DNA of 64,000 nucleotides from Crocinitomicaceae bacterium (lineage in GTDB: Bacteria; Bacteroidota; Bacteroidia; Flavobacteriales_D; Crocinitomicaceae): contig JAQVCM010000006.1 in assembly GCA_028689775.1 (NCBI GenBank), positions 124,001-188,000 on the forward strand. Reading direction: 5' to 3'. Positions 44,802 to 54,131 of this stretch are shown here, piece by piece. How positions within the stretch are numbered: position 1 is the stretch's first letter; every line of letters begins with the position of its first letter. The notes below the pieces were generated by a model that did no database searches, was not told the origin of the DNA, and worked only from the letters and a program-made list of their open reading frames with translations. A program made the translations under genes and the position numbers.

Positions 44802-45608
44802 ATGAGTAAAAAGCAAAAGTCTGCTGGAGGTTTTTCAGCTATTATCGGAGCAATAGCAATCGTAATTGCATTGTTAATTGGAGTTGGTATCTATGTATTT
44901 ATCTTTGGTAACCCTGCTAACTTCGTTGACGGAGATCCAGCAAACGAACCTATTCAAGGAAATTACTTAGGAATTATTCACAAAGGGGGATTCATCGTTC
45001 CTGTATTGTTAGCAGTTAACATCATTGTTATCATCTTTACAATTGAGCGTTTTGTAACTTTATCCAAAGCAAAAGGAAAAGGTAAAATTGACCAATTTGT
45101 AATAAACATCAAAGGTCTTTTGGCTCAGAAAAAAATCAAAGAAGCAATGGCACTTTGTGACAAACAACAAGGTTCTTTAGCGAATGTTGTACACTCTGGT
45201 CTTGAGAAATACGAAGTTTTAGCAAACGATCCATTGTTGGACAAAGAGCAAAAAATTGAAGCTATCAAAACAGAATTAGATGAAGCTACATCCTTAGAGA
45301 TGCCAATGCTATCTAAAAACTTGGTAGTACTTTCTACTTTAGCATCTACTTCTACTTTGATCGGATTGATTGGTACAGTATTAGGGATGATTAAATCGTT
45401 TGGTGCGATGAGTCACGGGTCACCAGATACATCAGCTCTTGCAGCGGGTATTTCTGAGGCTTTGATTAACACTGCATTGGGGATTTTAGGTTCTACGATT
45501 GCGATCATTTTCTTCAACCTTTTCTCTACGAAAATTGATCAAATGGTTCACAGCATGGACGAAGCAAGCTTCTCAATTGTACAAGAATTTTCAGCTGACG
45601 TTAAATAA
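44802..45608 (+). CDS. exbB: MotA/TolQ/ExbB proton-channel protein
   Basis: 268 residues. A Bacteroidota-type N-terminal extension with a first helix (SAIIGAIAIVIALLIGVGIYVFI) precedes the three ExbB helices: IVPVLLAVNIIVIIFTIERF, LVVLSTLASTSTLIGLIGTVLGM and ALINTALGILGSTIAIIFF. The long cytoplasmic loop is between them. It is the stator part that feeds proton-motive force to TonB. It heads the exbB-exbD-exbD-tonB run; spacing to the next gene is 49 nt. Confidence 0.92.
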   Translation: MSKKQKSAGGFSAIIGAIAIVIALLIGVGIYVFIFGNPANFVDGDPANEPIQGNYLGIIHKGGFIVPVLLAVNIIVIIFTIERFVTLSKAKGKGKIDQFVINIKGLLAQKKIKEAMALCDKQQGSLANVVHSGLEKYEVLANDPLLDKEQKIEAIKTELDEATSLEMPMLSKNLVVLSTLASTSTLIGLIGTVLGMIKSFGAMSHGSPDTSALAAGISEALINTALGILGSTIAIIFFNLFSTKIDQMVHSMDEASFSIVQEFSADVK

Positions 45609-45657
45609 GGTTTATCCTTATTTTTAATTCAGTATTTATAAAATATTATAAAACGAA

Positions 45658-46347
45658 ATGGCAAAAATTAGTAAACCCAAAAGCTCCCCAACCGTTGACA
45701 TGACGCCAATGGTGGATTTGGCTTTCTTGTTGGTTACATTCTTTATGCTTTCTGCCAGTTTTCGTACAGATGAAGTAGTTCAAGTAGATACACCTTCTAG
45801 TATCAGTGATAAAATTATACCTGAAAATGTAATTATGGTCACAGTTGATCCAAAAGGTAGAATTTTCTACGGTATGTCAGGTAACGATACTTTAAAAACG
45901 GTTGTACTTTCAAGTATGGCTGATAAGTATAAGTTGAAATTGACAAAAGAACAATATTCTGAATTTGCGAAACTGACTGACTTTGGTTGTTCCATGAGCG
46001 AAATGCCAGCCTATTTAGATATGGGTAAGGAAGAACGAAAAACATTTGTCGAGCAAGGTGGAACGAAAGGGATACCGGCAGATTCATCTAACAACCAATT
46101 GAAAGATTGGATTCATTTTGGAAACATCGCATCTTTAGCATCAGGTGAAAAAGCCTATACGAAAGCGAAAGAAGCAGGTGCAAATCCAGAGGTAAATGAC
46201 TTCAAACCAAAATTTGTTTTGAAAGTAGATGGAAAAGCGGCGTATGTTTATGCAAAGCATGTAATTGACGTTTTTAGAGATTTGAATTTAAACAACTTGA
46301 ATTTTGTGACTTCATTGGAACAAGATCCAAGACAAACACCTGAATAG
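45658..46347 (+). CDS. exbD: biopolymer transporter ExbD (first copy)
   Basis: 229 residues. Short cytoplasmic N-terminus, one helix with the conserved DMTPMVDLAFLLVTFFMLSAS carrying the proton-relay Asp (in MVDLAF), then a periplasmic domain longer than in the usual ~140-residue ExbD, with a 60-residue insert around residues 80-150. Its stop TAG abuts the ATG of the second exbD with no gap, so they are certainly co-transcribed. Confidence 0.9.
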   Translation: MAKISKPKSSPTVDMTPMVDLAFLLVTFFMLSASFRTDEVVQVDTPSSISDKIIPENVIMVTVDPKGRIFYGMSGNDTLKTVVLSSMADKYKLKLTKEQYSEFAKLTDFGCSMSEMPAYLDMGKEERKTFVEQGGTKGIPADSSNNQLKDWIHFGNIASLASGEKAYTKAKEAGANPEVNDFKPKFVLKVDGKAAYVYAKHVIDVFRDLNLNNLNFVTSLEQDPRQTPE

Positions 46348-46992
46348 ATGGCACAAATGGCAGATGACGGCGGAGGCCAAGAAAAAGGTAAGGGTAAGAA
46401 AAGAGCGAAAAAAGGAATGCCACACGTGGACATGACTCCGATGGTGGATTTAGCTTTCTTGTTACTTACTTTCTTCGTATTGACTTCTACATTTAGCAAG
46501 CCTAAAGTAATGAGTTTAGTTTACCCAGCGAAACCAAAAGGTCCAGTTGAGTTAGATGGTACAACTCAAATTAATAATGCAGTCACATTTTTATTATCTG
46601 ACGACCGCATATTTTATTACGAAGGGGCTTTCTATACAGATGGAAATGCGAAAGGCGCGCCGAATACAGTATTATTAGAAACAGACTTTAGTGCAGGTGG
46701 AATCCGTAAATTATTGACCAACATGAACCGTTTTGTCTTAGAAAAAAAGGCTGGTTACGATTCAGAATTGAACAGTAAACAAATCGCGGACACTACCTAC
46801 TTACGAAAAGTAAGAGAAGCTAAAGCAGACATCAAAGCGTTAAAAGTTTTGATTAAGACAGATGATATAGCAACTTGTAAAAACTTCATCGATTTAATAG
46901 ATGAATTGAAAATTGCTGATATTGGTGTAATTGCACCAGTAGATATCATGCAAAGTGAACTAGAGTTAGTAAAAGCTAAAACAGGAAAATAA
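46348..46992 (+). CDS. exbD: biopolymer transporter ExbD (second copy)
   Basis: 214 residues with a basic, Gly-rich N-terminus (GGGQEKGKGKKRAKKG), the same helix signature DMTPMVDLAFLLLTFFVLTST and an enlarged periplasmic domain (ILLSDDRIFYYEG-like strand, ALKVLIKTDDIA). The two exbD copies are typical of this phylum and probably form a heterodimer in the ExbBD motor. The tonB gene starts 2 nt after the stop. Confidence 0.9.
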   Translation: MAQMADDGGGQEKGKGKKRAKKGMPHVDMTPMVDLAFLLLTFFVLTSTFSKPKVMSLVYPAKPKGPVELDGTTQINNAVTFLLSDDRIFYYEGAFYTDGNAKGAPNTVLLETDFSAGGIRKLLTNMNRFVLEKKAGYDSELNSKQIADTTYLRKVREAKADIKALKVLIKTDDIATCKNFIDLIDELKIADIGVIAPVDIMQSELELVKAKTGK

Positions 46993-46993
46993 T

Positions 46994-47848
46994 ATGGGAG
47001 CTATAGTAAGTGTAATTATACTTGTTCTTTTCGTTTCGCTATACGATTACTTCTCTGCTAGAAAATGGCAGCAAGTAACCTCTAGTTACCGCAATGAACT
47101 GGTATTTGAAAACAGAAACAAACGTTACGGAGCATACGAAATGCGACGTAACTATGACAGACGTTTGATCATTATCATGCTGGGGATTATTGTTGCAATT
47201 TCTGCTTCTTATGGAGCATACTTGTACGTAAAATCCATGCCAGAAGATATTGTTGAACCACCGCCAATGGATTTATCTCAATTTACCGTAGCAGCTCCTC
47301 CCTTGGAAGAAGTTGAGCCACCGCCGATTGAAGAAGAAATTCCACCGATGGAGAAAACAATTGAGTTTTTACCTCCTGTAGTTACGGATGATGAAGTTAC
47401 AACTCCTCCTCCAACTCAGGAATCAATGGAAAATGTATCAGCAAGTACGGTGACAAATGACATTGAAATGGAGAACTTTGCACCGCCTGTAGTTGCGAAA
47501 GCTCCTCCAGTGGAAAAAGCACCAGAACCGGTGTACATGGATGTTGAGGAATCAGCTGAATACCCAGGTGGACGTGCAGCAATGCAGAAGTTCTTGAGTG
47601 ACAAGATTAAATATCCTGAAACTGCTATTCAGCAAGGGATTGAAGGTAAATGTTACTTGAGATTTATCGTTGGTACAGATGGAACTATCAAAGACGTTCG
47701 TGTAACTCGTGGAGTTCCAGATTGTCCTGAATGTGATGCTGAAGCAAGAAGAGTTGTAAGATCGATGCCGAAATGGAAACCAGGTAAAATTGGTGGAAAA
47801 GGCGTTCAAAGTTACTTCGATTTACCAGTGAACTTCAAGTTTAACTAA
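46994..47848 (+). CDS. TonB-family energy transducer
   Basis: 284 residues. Two hydrophobic segments: an N-terminal one (IVSVIILVLFVSLYDYF) and the main anchor (LIIIMLGIIVAISASYGAYLY). A proline/glutamate-rich spacer of about 100 residues (EPPPMDLSQF, EVEPPPIEEEIPP) spans the periplasm. The C-terminal TonB domain runs from AEYPGGRAAMQKFLSDKIKYP to YFDLPVNFKFN. It connects ExbBD to outer-membrane receptors or gliding/T9SS machinery. The first hydrophobic segment is unusual, as most TonB proteins have one helix. Confidence 0.9.
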   Translation: MGAIVSVIILVLFVSLYDYFSARKWQQVTSSYRNELVFENRNKRYGAYEMRRNYDRRLIIIMLGIIVAISASYGAYLYVKSMPEDIVEPPPMDLSQFTVAAPPLEEVEPPPIEEEIPPMEKTIEFLPPVVTDDEVTTPPPTQESMENVSASTVTNDIEMENFAPPVVAKAPPVEKAPEPVYMDVEESAEYPGGRAAMQKFLSDKIKYPETAIQQGIEGKCYLRFIVGTDGTIKDVRVTRGVPDCPECDAEARRVVRSMPKWKPGKIGGKGVQSYFDLPVNFKFN

Positions 47849-47869
47849 GAATACTATTTTTAATAAAAG

Positions 47870-47903
47870 AATCCTCGATTTCTAAAGATTTCGGGGATTT
47901 TTT
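47870..47903 (+). terminator. terminator after tonB
   Basis: Stem AATCCTCGA (47870-47878) with TCGGGGATT (47891-47899; one G-T pair), T-rich afterwards (TTTTTT). Confidence 0.8.
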
Positions 47904-47917
47904 CAAATACGACGAAT

Positions 47918-48118
47918 TTGAATTATATCAATTACTTTTTTACAGGTTTCATCATCTTAATGTGCCTTGTTTTATGCTATTTTCTTATCTTTACAAATAG
48001 CTTCGATCACAACATGTCAGATGTTAAAAAGACCATATTCGTGATGCTTTTGATAGCGTATGCTATTTTTAGATCGTACAGGCTCTACAACATGATCCAA
48101 ATTGATAAACGAAAATAA
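47918..48118 (+). CDS. small two-helix membrane protein in the exb-tonB-pstS cluster
   Basis: 66 codons from a TTG at 47918 (no ATG upstream of the first helix). Helix 1 YFFTGFIILMCLVLCYFLIF, helix 2 TIFVMLLIAYAIFRSYRLYNM, then a basic end. I recall small proteins of this layout between tonB and pstS in other Flavobacteriales, which supports it being real. Its 3' end overlaps the frame leading into the PstS-like gene. Confidence 0.55.
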   Translation: MNYINYFFTGFIILMCLVLCYFLIFTNSFDHNMSDVKKTIFVMLLIAYAIFRSYRLYNMIQIDKRK

Positions 48119-48125
48119 TAAAACC

Positions 48126-49028
48126 ATGAGAAAAAGTAATTTAATTGTAGCGCTGTGTGCACCTCTATTATTTATTGCGTGTAACAATTCAAGCGAAAAG
48201 AAAGAAAACAAAATCATTCCAATGTATTTGGAAGAATCTTTCAAGCCACTTTTCGAGACCAGTATTTATACGTTTGAAGGTCAAAATCCTTTAGCTGATT
48301 TTGATGCGAATTACGTAACCGAATTGGAAGCAATTGAAGCATTAATTGAAAATAAAACATCTACCATTGGTATTACGCGTGATTTCACGGAAGATGAAAA
48401 AGCAAGACTTCGTTTATCAAAAATCGAAGTTAGAAGTGATCAAATTGCAAAAGACGCAGTTGCAATCATTATCAATCCACAAAATCCAGATTCTACCTTA
48501 ACAGTAGATCAAATCAAAAGAATCATTTCAGGTCAAGATACCCTTTGGAATGGTCTGAAAACAGGAATTAATGTCGTTTTTGATAACATCAATTCGGCAA
48601 ACTTCAATTACATGACGAAATTAGCTGGTGTTAAAAGCGTCACTAAAAATGTTTTTGCTGTTAAATCCAACGAAGAAGTAATTGACTACGTAAAAAACAA
48701 CAAAAGCGCAATCGGTATCATTGGTGTCAATTGGATCAGTGATGAAGATGATCCTGAAACTTTATCTTTTAGAGATGGATTGACAGTTGTTGCTGTTGCA
48801 GAAGATGCTGGTAAAGAATATTTCAAGCCGTATCAAGCATACATTTACACCAAAGAATATCCGCTAACAAGAGAACTTTGGCTACTAAACAAAGCTGGTA
48901 GAACCAGTAAAAATACTGCGTTCGTTCTCTTCATGTTGGGCGATAAAGGACAATTGATCATTCAAAAATCTTCTCTCATACCAGCCAACATGGTTGCGCG
49001 TATGATTCAAATGAAAACAGAAGAATAA
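48126..49028 (+). CDS. PstS-like substrate-binding lipoprotein
   Basis: 300 residues from the ATG at 48126 (MRKSNLIVALCAPLLFIAC; lipobox FIAC). The upstream part of the frame overlaps the small gene and is not needed. It has the PstS/PBP-like fold pattern: IAKDAVAIIINPQNPDSTLTVDQIKRIISGQ, and the KEYPLTRELWLLNKAG end seen in phosphate-binding proteins. The phosphate-binding loop (T-G/S-S) is not obvious. No pstCAB genes; the neighbours are tonB and a TPR gene, so it may not serve an ABC importer. Confidence 0.78.
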   Translation: MRKSNLIVALCAPLLFIACNNSSEKKENKIIPMYLEESFKPLFETSIYTFEGQNPLADFDANYVTELEAIEALIENKTSTIGITRDFTEDEKARLRLSKIEVRSDQIAKDAVAIIINPQNPDSTLTVDQIKRIISGQDTLWNGLKTGINVVFDNINSANFNYMTKLAGVKSVTKNVFAVKSNEEVIDYVKNNKSAIGIIGVNWISDEDDPETLSFRDGLTVVAVAEDAGKEYFKPYQAYIYTKEYPLTRELWLLNKAGRTSKNTAFVLFMLGDKGQLIIQKSSLIPANMVARMIQMKTEE

Positions 49029-49171
49029 ATTTAAATATACGTTAATTAATATAAATAACTTGAATTACTCCTTTTATGGCATCAGAATTGAATATGAAAA
49101 ATCGTTCTGAGAAGAAAAGGTTCTTATTCAATAAAACAGAACTGAAAAGTTAAAAAAACAAACACTTTACA

Positions 49172-50794
49172 ATGAAAAATTACAGTTTAATCGCAATCTC
49201 TATGCTCGTAGCTGGTGCTTTAAATGCACAGACTATCGAAGATGCAAAAAAGAAAACAGAAAACGAAAGATATGAATTAGCAGCGAAGGACTTTCGGACG
49301 CTCATTCAGGCATCGCCTTCTAACGGTGAAATCTACTTTTTCCAAGGTGATAATTACTTACAATCAAAAGATCTTGACTCTGCTAAAATTGCTTGGGCAA
49401 AAGGATATAGTGTTGACCCTACAAACTTTTACAGCATCATTGGCGTTGGTAAATCTCTTTGGTATAGCGGTGACACAACAGCTGCAAATGTAAAGTTTGA
49501 GGAAGCAATAGGAACAGCAAAGAAAAAAAATCCTGAAGTTCTACGTCAAGTTGCGAGTCCATTGATTTACGCGCCAATCAAAAGTTTAAATCGTGCAGTG
49601 ACACTTTTGAATCTAGCGATCAAATATGACAATAAAAATGTGCAAAGTTACCTGCTTCTAGGGGATGCAAATTTGGAAATTAATTCTACGAATGCAACAG
49701 AGGCAATGAAAAGCTACAACACGGCTTTGGAGTTGTCCAAAACTGCAAACATCATTGTTCGTAAAGCAAAAGTGTACCAACGAGCACAAAATTATGAGTT
49801 AGCAAATGAAATGTATAAGGAAGCACAAGCTCTTGAGCCAAATTATGCTCCTGCTTACAGAGAAAATGCGGAATTAAACATGCAATTCAACCAATACAAT
49901 AGTGCAATTCTAAATTGGGAGAAATACTTACAGTTGAACAACAGCGAACAAGCTCGTTACCGTTACGCAACTTCTTTGTTCTCTGGAAAAAAATATTGTG
50001 AAGCAATCACAGAGTTTGAATCTTTACACAACATTCAATTCGAAAACTTGTACACACAACGTTTATTAGCATATTCATTATATGAGTGCTATGCAGCAAA
50101 ACCAGATGCAGACACTACTTTCTTCGAAAAAGGAATGGAAGCAAGTAATCGCTTTTTTGCTATAACAAAGAAAAAAGACATCATTGGATTGGATTACAAG
50201 TACAAAGGTTTGTTGCTGAATAAATTAGGAAAAGATTCTTTGGGAATGATTGAATTGAAACGCGCAGCAATTGAAGACACAACCATTTCAAAAGAAATTT
50301 GGAGTGAAATTGCTAAAATTCAAATGACCAACAAAGAATACGATCAGGCAATTGAGGCATTCAACATGAATTTGCAAAAAGATTCAAGCAACTTAACAGT
50401 AGCTGAATATTATGAATTAGGTCGTGCTTACTTCTTCGGACCAAAAGATTATGCAATGGCTGATCTTGCGTTCACAAAAGTAGCTGAGTTGACTCCAAAC
50501 TATTCATTTGCTTATTTCTGGAGAGCTCGTTCTAACGTGCAATTGGATTTGAAAAAAGAAACTTGGGCTGCGAAAGAGCACTATGAAAAATTCATTGAAA
50601 CACTTTCCGTAGAAGACAGAGAAGGAGCATACAAACCTTACGTAATTGAAGGTGCGAAATACATGGGTGATTTCTACGTAAACTCTCCTGATAAAAACAA
50701 AGAGAAAGCGAAAGAAGCTTGGAATTTAGTAAGACAATTAGACCCAGCGGACAAGCAAGCAAAAGCATTTTTTGCAAGTCCAGCAGGAAAATAA
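49172..50794 (+). CDS. secreted tetratricopeptide-repeat protein
   Basis: 540 residues: signal peptide (MKNYSLIAISMLVAGALNAQ) then many TPR units (FRTLIQASPSNGEIYFFQGDN, YELANEMYKEAQALEPNYAP, YKGLLLNKLGKDSLGMIELK, YFFGPKDYAMADLAFTKVAEL) to the end, AFFASPAGK. It is a periplasmic scaffold, encoded downstream of the PstS-like gene, 143 nt away. The exbB-exbD-exbD-tonB-pstS-TPR order recurs in the phylum. Confidence 0.85.
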   Translation: MKNYSLIAISMLVAGALNAQTIEDAKKKTENERYELAAKDFRTLIQASPSNGEIYFFQGDNYLQSKDLDSAKIAWAKGYSVDPTNFYSIIGVGKSLWYSGDTTAANVKFEEAIGTAKKKNPEVLRQVASPLIYAPIKSLNRAVTLLNLAIKYDNKNVQSYLLLGDANLEINSTNATEAMKSYNTALELSKTANIIVRKAKVYQRAQNYELANEMYKEAQALEPNYAPAYRENAELNMQFNQYNSAILNWEKYLQLNNSEQARYRYATSLFSGKKYCEAITEFESLHNIQFENLYTQRLLAYSLYECYAAKPDADTTFFEKGMEASNRFFAITKKKDIIGLDYKYKGLLLNKLGKDSLGMIELKRAAIEDTTISKEIWSEIAKIQMTNKEYDQAIEAFNMNLQKDSSNLTVAEYYELGRAYFFGPKDYAMADLAFTKVAELTPNYSFAYFWRARSNVQLDLKKETWAAKEHYEKFIETLSVEDREGAYKPYVIEGAKYMGDFYVNSPDKNKEKAKEAWNLVRQLDPADKQAKAFFASPAGK

Positions 50795-50812
50795 TTAACT
50801 TGAAAATAATTT

Positions 50813-50848
50813 AAAAAAGGATGCATCGATTGATGCATCCTTTTTTTT
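50813..50848. terminator. strong bidirectional terminator
   Basis: Stem AAAAAAGGATGCATC (from 50813) with GATGCATCCTTTTTTTT, loop GATT; A-tract and T-tract make it work on both strands. It closes the TPR gene. Confidence 0.88.
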
Positions 50849-51029
50849 GTGTTAATAATTTTTGGTTTGATCTGTGGGAATGGAAAAGTAAATTGCTGAA
50901 TCAGATTTGAAGAGTAGATGAATAAACCATTGGTTTACATCTAGATCATTGAAACGTCATCAAATGTTGTTGCGATACTGAAATTTCACAACGGAATAAA
51001 AAGTTGATTCCAATATAAAAATGATTTCT

Positions 51030-53033
51030 TTAAAATTGATATAGTTCCAATACTGCGTCAACCAACCGTTTTTTCGGTAAGAAATTGTCTTCAAGCGCAT
51101 TGATGAATGGTATTGGCGTATCCAACGAACCAACACGTTTAACTGGCGCATCCAAGTCCCTAAAACAGTTTTCACTGATTAACGAAAGCAACTCACCTCC
51201 TATTCCACCGGTTAATGAATCTTCGTGCAACACGATTACTTTACCTGTTTTTCGAACAGAGGCATAAATCGCTTCTGTATCCAGTGGAGCCAAGGTTCTT
51301 AAATCCACAATATCAATTGAAATTTCTGGATGATTTTTCGCAACTTCCATTGCCCAGTGAACTCCCATTCCGTAGGTAATGATTGAGATATCGTCACCTG
51401 CTTCAACTGTTCTTGCTTTTCCAATTTCAACGGTGTAGAAATCATCCGAAACATCTTCTCGGATGGAGCGGTATAAATTTTTATGCTCAAAATACATCAC
51501 AGGATTTGGATCGTCAATCGCAGCAGCTAATAATCCTTTAGCATCGCTCGGAAACGCTGGATAAACAATTTTTAATCCTGGTGTATGAAAAAACCACGCT
51601 TCGTTGCTTTGACTATGGAAAGGTCCTGCAGCAGAACCAGCTCCTGTAGGCATTCTTACAACCACATCTGCATTCTGACCCCAACGCCAGTGAATCTTTG
51701 CTAAATTATTGATGATTTGATTAAATCCAACCGTTACAAAATCAGCAAATTGCATCTCAACCACCGCTTTCATTCCAGCAATAGAAAGTCCTAAACCAGC
51801 ACCAATAATCGCAGATTCGCAAATAGGCGTGTTTCGAACTCTTCCTTTTCCAAATTCTTCTACAAAACCTTCGGTAATTTTAAATACACCTCCGTATTCT
51901 GCAACATCTTGTCCCATGATCACCAGGTTTTTATGTTTCCGCATGGATTGTTTTAATCCATCAGAAATGGCGTCAATGTATCTTTTCTCTGATTTTGCAT
52001 CAGAACTCGGTTCGATGATTTCTGGATTCCAAGGAACAAATAAGTCGGCAACTTCTTGTTCTGTGTTTGGTACAATATTTTCTTCCGCAAATGTAATATC
52101 AAGTCCTTCTTGAATTTCATTCTTTATCGCTGTTCGATATTCTTCAATTGTTTCATCTGTTAATAATCCCAATTCTTTCAGGTACAATTCATAATTCGTA
52201 ACAGGATCTTTTTTCTCCCATTCGTCTTGAATTCCTTCTGGATAATATTTGGTTCCTGATGCTTCTTCGTGACCACGCATTCTGAACGTCATGAACTCCA
52301 ACAAGAAAGGTCTTGGACGTTCTCTGATGGAATCTGCAATTTTACGAACCGTTGAAATAACCGTTAAAATATTATTTCCATCAATTTGAAACGCATCCAT
52401 TCCGTAACCAATTCCCTTGTCAATGAATTGTTTACATCTAAACTGTTCGTTACTCGGAGTAGATAATCCCCAAGCATTATTTTCAATTCCAAAAATAACT
52501 GGTAAATCCCAAACAGAAGCTACATTCAATGCTTCATGAAAATCTCCTTCGCTGGCGCCACCATCGCCTGTAAAAACAATGGTCGCTTTTTTATCGCCGT
52601 TTAAATTAGAAGCCAATGCAATTCCATCTGCTACGCTCAATTGCGGTCCTAGATGTGAAATCATTCCTACTATTTTATGCTCATTGGATCCAAAGTGAAA
52701 AGAACGATCTCGCCCCTTGGTGAAACCGGACATTTTTCCTTGAAATTGAGAAAAAAGACGATTCAATGGAATTCCACGTGTGGTGAAAACTCCCAAGTTT
52801 CGGTGCATCGGTAAAATGTATTCATCTGAATTCATTCCCAAAGCTGAACCTACAGAAATACCCTCTTGTCCCCAACCAGAAAACCATTTTGTGATCTTCC
52901 CTTGACGTAAAAGAATTAGCATTTTCTCTTCGATTAATCGAGGTTTTAAAATGGATCTATAGATGGAAATCAGTTCAGAATCTTCAAAATCGGTTCGGTC
53001 GTAATCTATCGTGCGCTTCTCTAAAATAGCCAT
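51030..53033 (-). CDS. alpha-ketoacid dehydrogenase E1, fused alpha/beta subunits
   Basis: 667 residues. The alpha half (about 1-335) carries the TPP motif GDGGASEGDFHEALN, with Gly-Asp-Gly at 156-158 and Asn-Asn at 185-186. The beta half (about 345-667) has MGQDVAEYGGVFKITEGF, MPTGAGSAAGPFHSQSNEAWF and the C-terminal transketolase fold with VGSLDTPIPF. It decarboxylates branched-chain or similar 2-oxo acids and passes the acyl group to E2 lipoate. The fused single-chain E1 is common in Bacteroidota. No E2 or E3 gene is here. Confidence 0.93.
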   Translation of the reverse strand: MAILEKRTIDYDRTDFEDSELISIYRSILKPRLIEEKMLILLRQGKITKWFSGWGQEGISVGSALGMNSDEYILPMHRNLGVFTTRGIPLNRLFSQFQGKMSGFTKGRDRSFHFGSNEHKIVGMISHLGPQLSVADGIALASNLNGDKKATIVFTGDGGASEGDFHEALNVASVWDLPVIFGIENNAWGLSTPSNEQFRCKQFIDKGIGYGMDAFQIDGNNILTVISTVRKIADSIRERPRPFLLEFMTFRMRGHEEASGTKYYPEGIQDEWEKKDPVTNYELYLKELGLLTDETIEEYRTAIKNEIQEGLDITFAEENIVPNTEQEVADLFVPWNPEIIEPSSDAKSEKRYIDAISDGLKQSMRKHKNLVIMGQDVAEYGGVFKITEGFVEEFGKGRVRNTPICESAIIGAGLGLSIAGMKAVVEMQFADFVTVGFNQIINNLAKIHWRWGQNADVVVRMPTGAGSAAGPFHSQSNEAWFFHTPGLKIVYPAFPSDAKGLLAAAIDDPNPVMYFEHKNLYRSIREDVSDDFYTVEIGKARTVEAGDDISIITYGMGVHWAMEVAKNHPEISIDIVDLRTLAPLDTEAIYASVRKTGKVIVLHEDSLTGGIGGELLSLISENCFRDLDAPVKRVGSLDTPIPFINALEDNFLPKKRLVDAVLELYQF

Positions 53034-53177
53034 GCTTTTTGCTTAAAATGTAAAGACAAAGCTAAGGTAAATTATAGAATTAAAGTTCAAGTTTGCGCGG
53101 ATTATTTTTCAAACTAATTTCTTCAAATTTTAAAAATATTCCTGCTTCAAATTAAGCAAATCAATTCCTGTTTTTAA

Positions 53178-54035
53178 TTATTTAATGATGAAACCAAGAA
53201 CTAATTCATGATTCCCAGCGTCAATTCCATTGTTTAATTGAGAAAATTGAAAACCATGTGCATAACCAATTCTAAGCTTTTGCTTGATGTCATATCCAAC
53301 CATAACGCTCACATCATTTCGACTTTTATACGATCCACCTACCCAGAATGAATTTTTGACGATTGTTAATAAATTAAATTCCAAGGTATGAAAATCTGCA
53401 TCGGTAACAAAATAGACGGTTGGTTTTAATTTAAAATTTTTTGCAACTTCAAAGGTATAATCTACAAAAGCATTGAAGTGTCGTTTTTGTTGAAAATAAA
53501 TACGATCTAATTTTACTTCATTGACTTGTGTCATACCCAATCCGGCAGTAAAGTTTCTGTTGACATACGCCATTCCAAAGTTCAAGGAAAAACCGGTTTG
53601 ATTTTGTGTTGAATTATTTAGTGGAACTGGACTTTCAATAAAATCGTACAATTTACTCGCTACATTCACAATCCCTAATCCAACTCCTAAGGCTAAAACC
53701 TGAGCAGTATCGTTGAACTTGAAATGATAACTGTAATTCAAGTTGGCTTGATTTCGGGTCATGAATCCATATTGATTGTAGATGTAATTGACACCCAATC
53801 CACCTACTTTATCAATTTGTGTTGCATAGGTAGCAACCAGCGTGGTCGGCGCAATCTTAAATGAAAAATTTTCTTGAAAATTAACGCTGGCTTCCTGTTT
53901 ATTTATCAAACCCGTCATGGCAGGATTTTGGAAGGTATAATTGTTCCAAAAAACATTTAAATTTGGTTCAAACTGCGAAAAACCAAGAAATATACTGCTG
54001 ATAAAGACCAAAAAGATGAAATATTTCATGTTCAT
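53178..54035 (-). CDS. PorP/SprF family type IX secretion outer-membrane protein
   Basis: 285 residues with signal peptide (MNMKYFIFLVFISSIFLGFSQ; Met3 is an alternative start). A beta-barrel-like series of strands begins with the family hallmark PNLNVFWNNYTFQNPAMTG (the NPA-type motif) and ends in a hydrophobic aromatic strand GNHELVLGFIIK. PorP/SprF proteins fix cargo or adhesins in the outer membrane and often pair with large surface proteins; its partner here is not obvious. Monocistronic. Confidence 0.88.
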   Translation of the reverse strand: MNMKYFIFLVFISSIFLGFSQFEPNLNVFWNNYTFQNPAMTGLINKQEASVNFQENFSFKIAPTTLVATYATQIDKVGGLGVNYIYNQYGFMTRNQANLNYSYHFKFNDTAQVLALGVGLGIVNVASKLYDFIESPVPLNNSTQNQTGFSLNFGMAYVNRNFTAGLGMTQVNEVKLDRIYFQQKRHFNAFVDYTFEVAKNFKLKPTVYFVTDADFHTLEFNLLTIVKNSFWVGGSYKSRNDVSVMVGYDIKQKLRIGYAHGFQFSQLNNGIDAGNHELVLGFIIK

Positions 54036-54131
54036 TTTGTTTTAAAAACAAACTTACTATTTTTATTTCTTTTCAATCTTGAGAATGACCATTCAGATCA
54101 AAAAAGTGAACTTTTCACATCTCCTTTTATC

